DNA of 64,000 nt from Shinella sp. SUS2 (GTDB lineage: Bacteria; Pseudomonadota; Alphaproteobacteria; Rhizobiales; Rhizobiaceae): NCBI RefSeq assembly GCF_001262505.1, contig NZ_KQ410729.1:248001-312000 (forward strand), given 5' to 3'. The stretch's first letter is position 1, and each line of letters begins with the position of its first letter. The notes beneath the pieces were generated by a model. The model was not told the origin of the DNA. It worked only from the letters and a program-made list of their open reading frames with translations, and made no database searches. Below are positions 38,127-44,634 of this stretch, piece by piece. The position numbers were made by a program, and so were the translations under genes.

Positions 38127-38319
38127 GTTTCCCGGGCGCCGCGGCACGGAATGCCGACGGCGCAGCACGCCTTGCTTGAATATGTGGTGATCGCTTGGCG
38201 GGACAGGACGGCAGGCGTGCCGAAATACCGCAAGGTGCCGCGCTGTGCTTGCGGGGCGCCAGCCAAAGGCGCGGGTGATTTCTCATTCCTGGTGCCGAAG
38301 CGCGCCTGGAGAAAGCTGT
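38127..38319. other. non-coding stretch downstream of the deaminase gene
   Basis: GC-rich, about 190 nt, with no frame that has a ribosome site or a recognisable product. It joins the inverted-repeat element to the deaminase terminator. Confidence 0.35.
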
Positions 38320-38350
38320 CACCCGGCGCCGGGATATCCGGCGCCGGGTG
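38320..38350 (-). terminator. deaminase-permease operon terminator
   Basis: Perfect 13-bp arms CACCCGGCGCCGG/CCGGCGCCGGGTG with a 5-nt loop, 10 nt past the deaminase stop. The T-run on the minus strand is short (CTTTCT), so it may act partly as a stabiliser. Confidence 0.7.
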
Positions 38351-38360
38351 ATGGGAAGCC

Positions 38361-38822
38361 TCAGCCTGCGCTGAACCGGTTCCAGCGATCCGGATGCCGG
38401 GCCTTGAAGTCCGAGACGAGATCGATGCAGCCGGGCTCGTTCAGCACGGTGAGTTCGACGTCCTGTGTTGCAAGCCAGTCGCAGGCGCCCGGATAGTGGT
38501 GTGCTTCACCAACCACGATCCGGGAGACGCCGGCCACGATCGCCGCTCCGGCGCACATCGGGCAGGGCGCCTCGGTGGCAACGAGCGTCGCATTGTCCAG
38601 CGGGCCGTCATGGCCGGCGAGAAAGCTCTCCAGGCAGACCATTTCCGCGTGGGCCAGGAACCTGCGGTCCTGGATCTGTCGGTTGTGGCCCCTTGCAACG
38701 ATCTGTCCGCCGACGACCAGGACCGAACCGAAGGGCATACCGCCGGAAGCGACGCCGTCGCGCGCCTCCGCAAGGGCCGCCTCCATCCACAGTCGATGGG
38801 TGGAATGGGGATCGTCGCTCAC
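38361..38822 (-). CDS. CDA-fold nucleobase deaminase (cytosine/guanine deaminase-like)
   Basis: Zinc deaminase of 153 residues. Metal and proton-relay motifs: FLAHAEMVCLES (HAE) and APCPMCAGAAI (PCxxC). It is closest by pattern to yeast-type cytosine deaminase and small guanine deaminases. The GTG start at 38822 overlaps the permease stop in a GTGA, and AGGAGCGGAC is upstream, so translation is coupled. The pair implies import of a nucleobase followed by deamination for nitrogen or salvage. The exact base cannot be called. Confidence 0.85.
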   Translation of the reverse strand: MSDDPHSTHRLWMEAALAEARDGVASGGMPFGSVLVVGGQIVARGHNRQIQDRRFLAHAEMVCLESFLAGHDGPLDNATLVATEAPCPMCAGAAIVAGVSRIVVGEAHHYPGACDWLATQDVELTVLNEPGCIDLVSDFKARHPDRWNRFSAG

Positions 38823-40297
38823 GCCGTCCGCTCCTTCCGGCCGGAGAAGGCATAGTGGAGAATGCCGCCGGCAAAGGCACCGAAGAACCAGGAGTAGGCG
38901 GCCACGCTCGCGAAGAGGGCGAGCTGGGAGATCGAGAGGGCGAAGATGCCGGCGAGCACCAGGGCAAGGATGGCATTCGGATTGAAGCCGTTCCGGTACC
39001 AGTACTTGCCGCGTGGATCTTCCGTATAGAGGCTGTCCAGATCGATCGATTGTTTGCGGATGATGAAATAGTCGCAGATGATGATGCCGAAGATCGGGCC
39101 GATAAACGCACCGAGCGTGCCGAGCGTGTACTGCACCATGACCGCGTTGGCGTAGAGCTTCCACGGCATGACCATGACGGAGATGAGCGAGGCGAGAACG
39201 CCTGCACGCCGGAAGGTCAGGTATTTCGGTGCAAGATTCGTCAGGTCCATGGCGGCCGAGACGAAGTTCGCCACGATGTTTGTCGCGATGGTTGCGGTCA
39301 TGAAGGTGAGGGCGCCGAGCACGATCGCGGTGACGCTGTCGAGCCGGGCGACCAGGTGAACGGGGTCGGTGATGAGCTCGCCGAAAACCTTCAGTGCGCC
39401 TGATGTCGTGACGACGGTGACGAGGGCGAAGAGGGCAAAATTGATCGGCAGGCCGAGGAAGTTGGCGCGGTTCATCGCCTCGCGCGATTTCATGAAGCGC
39501 GAGAAATCGGCAAAGTTCAGCGTGGTGCCGGCAAACCAGGCAACCGTCAGGGCGACGGCGGTCAGCCAGGCCGAGAGAGCATCCCCACCGCTCAGGCTCT
39601 CCGAGCCGAGATTGAAGTCGATATGTTCCAGTCCTCCTGCCTTCCAGACGACCCAGCCGGCCATGGCGAACATCACGAGGTAGATCGCGGGGCCGGCCCA
39701 GTCCGTGAACTTACGGATGGCTTCCCAGCCGTAGTAGAAGACGGCGAGCTGCGAGAACCACATGACGAGGAAGCAGATCCATCCCAGCGTGGTCATTCCG
39801 AGAATGGAATCGTTGTTGAGCACGGCGGCACCGGGGGCCAGCCGCAGCGTGACCACGACCAGTGCGGTCGAGGCAACCCAGGTCTGGATGCCGTACCAGC
39901 ATGTCGCTGTCGATGCCTTGATCATGCTCGGTATGTTGGCGCCGAAGACGCCGAATGCGGGGCGGCAGAATGCTGCAAAGGCGATGCCGTATTTCTGGCC
40001 GGCGCGGCCGGCGAGGTTGGTAAAGACGTAGATCAGCAAGATGCCGGTGATGAGCGCCGCGAAAACCTGAAAGCCACCAAGGCCGAGGGTGAAGAGGCTT
40101 GCTGCAAATACATACCCTGCCACACTATGGACGTTCGACATCCACATTGCGGATAGATTGTATACGCCCCATGTCTGCTCCTTTATCGGGGCGATGTCTT
40201 CATTGAATAGGTTATCGCTGACCGGCAGGGGCGAAGACCCCAAGCGCTGTGTTGAAGATGATGGTGTAGAATCCACGATTGTCTCCTCCGGACTCAT
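38819..40297 (-). CDS. NCS1-family nucleobase/hydantoin permease
   Basis: Sodium- or proton-coupled permease of 492 residues with about 12 membrane helices. Family motifs: NEDIAPIKEQTWGVYNLSAM, FRPAFGVFGANIPSMIKA-like (CRPAFGVFGANIPSMIKAST), CWYGIQTW, NFADFSRFMKS, and ICDYFIIRKQ. The same plan occurs in PucI, Mhp1 and FUR-type carriers for allantoin, hydantoin and uracil. The ATG at 40297 has GGAGGG upstream. It is coupled to the deaminase, and its leader contains a terminator-like hairpin. Confidence 0.9.
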   Translation of the reverse strand: MSPEETIVDSTPSSSTQRLGSSPLPVSDNLFNEDIAPIKEQTWGVYNLSAMWMSNVHSVAGYVFAASLFTLGLGGFQVFAALITGILLIYVFTNLAGRAGQKYGIAFAAFCRPAFGVFGANIPSMIKASTATCWYGIQTWVASTALVVVTLRLAPGAAVLNNDSILGMTTLGWICFLVMWFSQLAVFYYGWEAIRKFTDWAGPAIYLVMFAMAGWVVWKAGGLEHIDFNLGSESLSGGDALSAWLTAVALTVAWFAGTTLNFADFSRFMKSREAMNRANFLGLPINFALFALVTVVTTSGALKVFGELITDPVHLVARLDSVTAIVLGALTFMTATIATNIVANFVSAAMDLTNLAPKYLTFRRAGVLASLISVMVMPWKLYANAVMVQYTLGTLGAFIGPIFGIIICDYFIIRKQSIDLDSLYTEDPRGKYWYRNGFNPNAILALVLAGIFALSISQLALFASVAAYSWFFGAFAGGILHYAFSGRKERTA

Positions 40298-40383
40298 TTT
40301 ACCCTCCGGAATTCTGATTAATCCGGTTGGGATTTGTCGTATATTCGCCAAAGTCTGCCATTTAATCTGGAAATACATGAGGA

Positions 40384-40398
40384 TATTCCAGGAATATA
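40384..40398. promoter_or_regulatory. palindrome in permease leader, possible operator
   Basis: Perfect 7-bp arms ATATTCC/GGAATAT around one A, about 90 nt upstream of the permease start. Regulator unknown. Confidence 0.4.
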
Positions 40399-40401
40399 CG
40401 G

Positions 40402-40440
40402 AAAAAAACCATTGGCGGCGCCAGCTCCTTTGGCGCCGCT
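40402..40440 (-). terminator. leader terminator/attenuator upstream of the permease
   Basis: 9-bp arms GCGGCGCCA/TGGCGCCGC (40416-40440) with a 7-nt loop; on the minus strand CAATGG then T7 follow. It lies about 110 nt before the permease ATG on the coding strand. Confidence 0.55.
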
Positions 40441-40761
40441 TCCATGTCTAGCATTGCTTTCATTGCGGGTGATGGAAAGTTTTCCAACGAAAAGGGAAAA
40501 CATGATTGCAATAATCGCACACAATCAGAATCAAGATTGCATGCTATTTTTAAGCGCGCAGCCAGCGCAATTACCGGCGCCGGTAGGGGCAGCGAGATTT
40601 TGTAATCGTCGGAATGTCGGGAGGGCTCAGGGGCCCTTTGACGGCTTGGGCGGGCCTGCTCTGCTCGATACGATTGCTTCGAGCCGTCGGGTCACTGGCG
40701 TCTGTGCATGGAGACGCGTGCGGTCCTGCCCGGAACAGCGGGCTGTCTCTTGTCGGAAGGC
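40441..40761. other. AT-rich non-coding region between AbcR copy B and the permease
   Basis: 321 nt without a supported gene. The 40450-40560 part is markedly AT-rich compared with the surrounding genome and probably holds the permease promoter. The 40600-40750 part is GC-rich with no feature recognised. Confidence 0.4.
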
Positions 40762-40882
40762 AAAAAAAGAGGGCCGCAAGATCGACTTGGGCCCTTTATA
40801 GTTTTGAAGGTAATAAAACCTCCAGAGGGGAACAGCTGGTGCGGTGGCACTGGGAGGAAAAAGCCACCAAAGTGCATCAGCT
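40762..40882 (-). ncRNA. abcR: AbcR-like (alpha-r15 family) small RNA, copy B beside lsrB
   Basis: About 121-nt minus-strand sRNA candidate. Hairpin 1 combines CAGCTG-TGC/GCA-CAGCTG and GGTGGC/GCCACC stems around a TTCCTCCCAGT loop. It shares CTGTTCCCCTCTGGAGG and the terminator (GGGCCCAAG, CTTGCGGCCC, T7) with copy A, while the stem sequences differ but still pair, which supports a conserved structure. The promoter TTGATG, 17 nt, CATATC ends 7 nt before the predicted 5' A at 40882. It lies directly downstream of the LsrB/VtlR-like gene, the expected neighbour of abcR. Confidence 0.85.
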
Positions 40883-40888
40883 GCGTGC

Positions 40889-40944
40889 GATATGATGGTT
40901 TTGTGGGCATACATCAATCATTTAATGTGCATGCCAGCCATGCA
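40889..40944 (-). promoter_or_regulatory. AbcR copy B promoter with LysR-type palindrome
   Basis: -35 TTGATG (40917-40912), 17-nt spacer, -10 CATATC (40894-40889). Just upstream a 17-bp palindrome (arms TGCATG and CATGCA, 40928-40944) is centred near -54, a classical LysR-activator position. LsrB/VtlR is the obvious candidate protein. Confidence 0.62.
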
Positions 40945-40973
40945 GGTGGCGCAGGCCTTGCAAATCCGTTCGC

Positions 40974-41870
40974 TCAGAAGTTCCAGTTGCGTGCCTTCGC
41001 GACGATGAAATCCCTGAAAACCTTGAGCTTTGCGGAGTTCTTCATCTCGCTCGGATAGCAGAAGTAAGTGTCGAAGGACGGGATGTCGGCGCTGACCGGC
41101 AACTGGATGAGGCCCGGATCGCGCCCGACAATATAGTCCGGCAGCATCGCGACCCCGATGCCGAGCAGGCAGGCGCGCTTGATCGAGGTCTGGCTGTTGA
41201 TCTGCAGGATGGACGGGCGGGGATTGTCGGAATCGCGGCCGGCGATCTCCAGCCAGTTGACGTCGAGCAGGTAGCTGGGCGCGGGCTCGCCGAAGGTGAT
41301 GATCTTGTGGTTGTCGAGATCGTCGATCGACTGCGGTTCGCCATAGCGGTTGATGTAGGAGGGGGCGGCGTAAATGTGCATGTGCACGGTGAAGAGCCGG
41401 CGCCGGATGAGGTCGGACTGCTGCGGTTCGCGAAGGCGGATGGCGCAGTCGGCATGGCGCATGTTCACGTCCAGCTCCTCATTGTCGAGGATGAGCTGCA
41501 CCTGCATGTCGGGATAAAGCGCGAGGAATTCCTGCACCTTGTCGGTCAGCCATCCCTGGCCGAGGCCGACCGTGGTGGTGATGCGCAGCTTGCCGCTTGG
41601 CTTTTCCGTGTTTTCCGTCAGCTGTACGCGCACGCTTTCGAGCTTCATCAGCACGTCGTGCGCGGTGCGATAGAGGATCTCGCCCTGCTCGGTGAGGATA
41701 AGGCCGCGGGCGTGGCGGTGGAAGAGCTTGATGCCGACATCCTGCTCCAGCGCGCTCACCTGACGGCTGATGGCCGATTGAGAAAGGTGCAGCTTGTCTG
41801 CGGCGTGCGTAAACGAGCCGGCCTCGGCCGCGGCGTGGAAAATCCGCAGCTTGTCCCAATCGAGTGGCAT
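40974..41870 (-). CDS. lsrB: LysR-family regulator, LsrB/VtlR type
   Basis: Regulator of 298 residues. The HTH is SFTHAADKLHLSQSAISRQVSALE; the effector domain contains ITTTVGLGQGWLTDKV and NMRHADCAIRLRE. Sequence and position beside trxB and an AbcR-like RNA match LsrB of Sinorhizobium and VtlR of Brucella/Agrobacterium, which control abcR, surface polysaccharide and oxidative-stress genes. Cys142 and Cys234 (146 and 238 if the upstream ATG at 41882 is used) could be redox-active. The start at 41870 has a GGGGGATAG site, better than that of 41882. Confidence 0.9.
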   Translation of the reverse strand: MPLDWDKLRIFHAAAEAGSFTHAADKLHLSQSAISRQVSALEQDVGIKLFHRHARGLILTEQGEILYRTAHDVLMKLESVRVQLTENTEKPSGKLRITTTVGLGQGWLTDKVQEFLALYPDMQVQLILDNEELDVNMRHADCAIRLREPQQSDLIRRRLFTVHMHIYAAPSYINRYGEPQSIDDLDNHKIITFGEPAPSYLLDVNWLEIAGRDSDNPRPSILQINSQTSIKRACLLGIGVAMLPDYIVGRDPGLIQLPVSADIPSFDTYFCYPSEMKNSAKLKVFRDFIVAKARNWNF

Positions 41871-41982
41871 TCTATCCCCCATATGTCTTTGTGGCGGGGA
41901 GCGCGTGCTTCCCGCCCGGTCGCTGATTCAACTGTTCCCACGCGGGCGGTCGGGCTATCCCGCCGCCCTTTGTTGGCGGCTT

Positions 41983-42957
41983 CTACTCGGCCGCAATTGC
42001 GACAGGCATATGACCTGCAAGGTATTTTTCGGTTTCGAGGGCTGCCATGCAACCCATGCCGGCAGCCGTAACTGCCTGGCGATAGATGTCGTCGGTGACG
42101 TCGCCTGCGGCAAAAACGCCCGGCACGTCCGTCGCCGTGGAATCGGACGCCGTCCACAGATAGCCGTTCGGCTTCTGGCGCAGCTTGCCCTTGAAGAGCT
42201 CGACCGCCGGCGCGTGGCCGATCGCCACGAACACGCCGTCCGTCACCATGTCGCGCGTTTCGCCGGTCTTGACGTTGCGCAGCTTCACGCCGTTGACGGA
42301 AGCGGGCATCGGCGGCTTCGGATCGGCACCGAGATATTCGACGACCTCGTGGTCCCAGACGATCTTGACATTCTCCTTGGCGAACAGCCGCTCCTGGAGA
42401 ATCTTTTCCGCGCGGAAACTGTCGCGGCGGTGCACGACCGTCACGGTCTTGGCGAGGTTGGAGAGATAGAGCGCTTCCTCCACGGCCGAATTGCCGCCGC
42501 CGACCACGATGACGTCCTTGTTGCGATAGAAGAACCCGTCGCAGGTGGCGCAGGCCGAGACGCCGAAACCCATGAACTTGTGTTCGGTATCGATGCCAAG
42601 CCACTTGGCCTTGGCGCCCGTCGCGATGATCAGCGCGTCGGCGGTCCATTCGGTGCCGCTGTCGGTGGAGATGCGGAAGGGGCGCACGTCGAGATCGACG
42701 TTCGTGACGAGGTCGTTGACGATCTCGGCGCCGACATGCTGGGCCTGCTTGAGCATCTGCTCCATCATCCACGGGCCCTGTACCGGATCGGCATAACCCG
42801 GATAGTTTTCCACATCCGTGGTGATCATCAGCTGGCCACCCTGTTCCATGCCGGCGATCAGCACCGGCTCCAGCATGGCGCGGGCGGTATAGATGGCGGC
42901 GGTGTAGCCGGCGGGGCCGGAGCCGATGATCAGTACCTTGACGTGGCGGGTGGACAT
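41983..42957 (-). CDS. trxB: thioredoxin reductase
   Basis: FAD/NADPH disulfide reductase of 324 residues. It shows GSGPAGYTAAIYTARA, the redox-active CATC in SACATCDGFFYRN, the NADPH-binding GGGNSAVEEALYL and GVFAAGDVTDDIYRQA. GGAAGGAACGACC precedes the ATG at 42957; the frame is open 31 codons more. lsrB follows 112 nt downstream on the same strand, linking the reductase with a probably redox-responsive regulator. An Lrp gene is divergent. Confidence 0.96.
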   Translation of the reverse strand: MSTRHVKVLIIGSGPAGYTAAIYTARAMLEPVLIAGMEQGGQLMITTDVENYPGYADPVQGPWMMEQMLKQAQHVGAEIVNDLVTNVDLDVRPFRISTDSGTEWTADALIIATGAKAKWLGIDTEHKFMGFGVSACATCDGFFYRNKDVIVVGGGNSAVEEALYLSNLAKTVTVVHRRDSFRAEKILQERLFAKENVKIVWDHEVVEYLGADPKPPMPASVNGVKLRNVKTGETRDMVTDGVFVAIGHAPAVELFKGKLRQKPNGYLWTASDSTATDVPGVFAAGDVTDDIYRQAVTAAGMGCMAALETEKYLAGHMPVAIAAE

Positions 42958-43210
42958 GGTCGTTCCTTCCGGGGTTTTAACCCCAATGGGCCATTCCCCG
43001 CGCGAATGGCGCGCTCGGGTCCGGCCGGCGTGTCGTTGTTCGATCTTCATTTATGAAGGGAGCGCCATGAGTTTCAAGAGCATGCGGGGCTTTGCCAACA
43101 GACAAGCGAAGGCGCGTGACATATTTGTGCCGTTTGCGGTAACAATGTTGCGCTGATACGGCGATTCGGATCACTTCCGGTCGCCTCCCTGAAAGGTTTC
43201 AATAATTCCC

Positions 43211-43678
43211 ATGTTTCGTGCAGAACTCGACGCCATCGACATCCGTATCCTGAAGGAGCTTCAGGCCGATGGCCGGATGACCAATGTGGAGCTTGCCGCC
43301 CGTGCCGGCATCTCCGCGCCGCCCTGTCTACGCCGCGTGCGCAAGCTGGAGGAGGCGGGCATCATCGAGGGTTACACCGCGATGTTGAATGCTCCGGCGC
43401 TCGGTTATGATCTTGTCGCCTTCTGCATGGTCGGGCTCAAGCACCAGTCGGAGGCGAATCTCAAGGCCTTTGCGGCCGCCACCGGCGAATGGCCGATGGT
43501 ACGCCAGGCCTGGATGGTCTCCGGCGACAGCGATTTCCTTCTGCACTGCGTTGCCGAAAACCTCACGCGCTTCCAGGACTTCGTCATCGAGGAACTGACC
43601 GCCAATGCGCAGGTCGATACCGTGCGCACCATGCTGACGATCCGCCAGGTCAAGAAGGTCGGGTTGGTCGAGCTTTAG
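43211..43678 (+). CDS. lrp: Lrp/AsnC-family regulator beside trxB
   Basis: 155-residue regulator with N-terminal HTH (LDAIDIRILKELQADGRMTNVELAARAGISAPPCLRRV, described by position 6-43) and C-terminal RAM domain ending TIRQVKKVGLVEL. Divergent from trxB, as in other Rhizobiaceae. Its last 29 nt overlap the end of the ELM1-type gene on the other strand. Confidence 0.92.
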   Translation: MFRAELDAIDIRILKELQADGRMTNVELAARAGISAPPCLRRVRKLEEAGIIEGYTAMLNAPALGYDLVAFCMVGLKHQSEANLKAFAAATGEWPMVRQAWMVSGDSDFLLHCVAENLTRFQDFVIEELTANAQVDTVRTMLTIRQVKKVGLVEL

Positions 43679-44633
43679 ACAGTCTCCACTGTTTCAGGAT
43701 CTCCTCCGCCAGCCCCGATGTCGAATTGACCGGGTTGCCACGGCCGTGGGCGGGCGCCTCCGGAAACCGGCCGATGACGGTTTCCTGCGACAGGGCGGCG
43801 ATCAGGCTGGCGATCTTCGGATGGCCGCCGGACGGGTAGAAGAGCTGTACGGGCACGCCGAGCGCGGCTGCTTCCCCGATCATGTTGGTCGAATCGGCCG
43901 TGACGACGATCTCGTCGGCCCAGGCGAGGTAGGCGAGCAGCGGGTTTTTCCCCGTTCCATCCCAGAGATGCACGCCGGGGCGATTGCCGAGTCCCGCCAA
44001 GGCCTTGGCGAGCGGGGCTGGCGTGCGACGCGAAGTGGTTATCATCAGTCCACAGCCGTCTTCCAATTTTGCATGAAGGCCACCAAGGAAGCGGTTGATA
44101 TCGGCATCGGTGAAACGATGATGTCGGCCGTCGCCGCCGACGAGCACCGCGATCCGTGGCACGGGCAGGGGGGCGAGGATGTCTGCAAAGGCGGCATGCG
44201 CCTCTGCCAGTCGCTCCGGCAGAAGCCTGTTGGGGGCGGTGGTGACGACAAGGACATTGCTGCCGCGCGGCGCGTCGTGCTGCTGCACGATGAGCAGGTC
44301 CGCGCCGTGCGACCGGGTCCGGGGATCCTTGAAGAGCACGCAGAAGGTCGAAGGAGAAAGCGCCTTCAGCCGGCGCAGATAGGGTACCGCCCGCCGGCCC
44401 GTGGCAAGGCAGATATCCGGAAAGGGCGGAGCGAGCGGCGAGCCGGCCTTGGCCGGTGCATCCTTCGGGTCGATCGGTCCCCAGGGCATCAGCCAGGTAT
44501 AGGCACGCCGCGGTGCCACCCGCCGCAGGAGAGGTTCCGTCTCCATGGCCTCAGCGAGACCGATCAGCGGCTGTTCGTCGCCGGCCTTGCCGTCCGTCAG
44601 GACCCAGACGACGGGAGGGGCGCTCTTCGCCAT
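43650..44633 (-). CDS. ELM1-like (mitochondrial fission protein) domain protein
   Basis: 327 residues matching the ELM1/DUF1022 family, whose fold resembles GT-B glycosyltransferases. Signatures: WVLTDGKAGDEQPLIGLAEA, ICLATGRRAVPYLRRLK, VLVGGDGRHHRF, ITTSRRTP and VTADSTNMIGEAAALG VPVQ (two parts). It starts 1 nt after the fused glycosyltransferase stop, so the two are co-translated, and a role in the same glycan pathway is likely. The 3' end overlaps lrp by 29 nt. Confidence 0.88.
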   Translation of the reverse strand: MAKSAPPVVWVLTDGKAGDEQPLIGLAEAMETEPLLRRVAPRRAYTWLMPWGPIDPKDAPAKAGSPLAPPFPDICLATGRRAVPYLRRLKALSPSTFCVLFKDPRTRSHGADLLIVQQHDAPRGSNVLVVTTAPNRLLPERLAEAHAAFADILAPLPVPRIAVLVGGDGRHHRFTDADINRFLGGLHAKLEDGCGLMITTSRRTPAPLAKALAGLGNRPGVHLWDGTGKNPLLAYLAWADEIVVTADSTNMIGEAAALGVPVQLFYPSGGHPKIASLIAALSQETVIGRFPEAPAHGRGNPVNSTSGLAEEILKQWRLSKARPTRPS

Positions 44634-44634
44634 G

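Noticed and set aside
38025..38351. Plus-strand frame of about 108 codons near AbcR copy A
   Set aside because: No ribosome site, no similarity to known proteins, and it overlaps the inverted-repeat element and the deaminase terminator.
40298..40440. Known riboswitch in the permease leader
   Set aside because: I could not match purine, PRPP or guanidine riboswitch cores by eye; kept only as a possible attenuator.
37843..40882. The two repeated segments as ends of a transposon
   Set aside because: They are in the same orientation, carry promoters and terminators, and no transposase or target duplication is seen; the sRNA interpretation explains them better.
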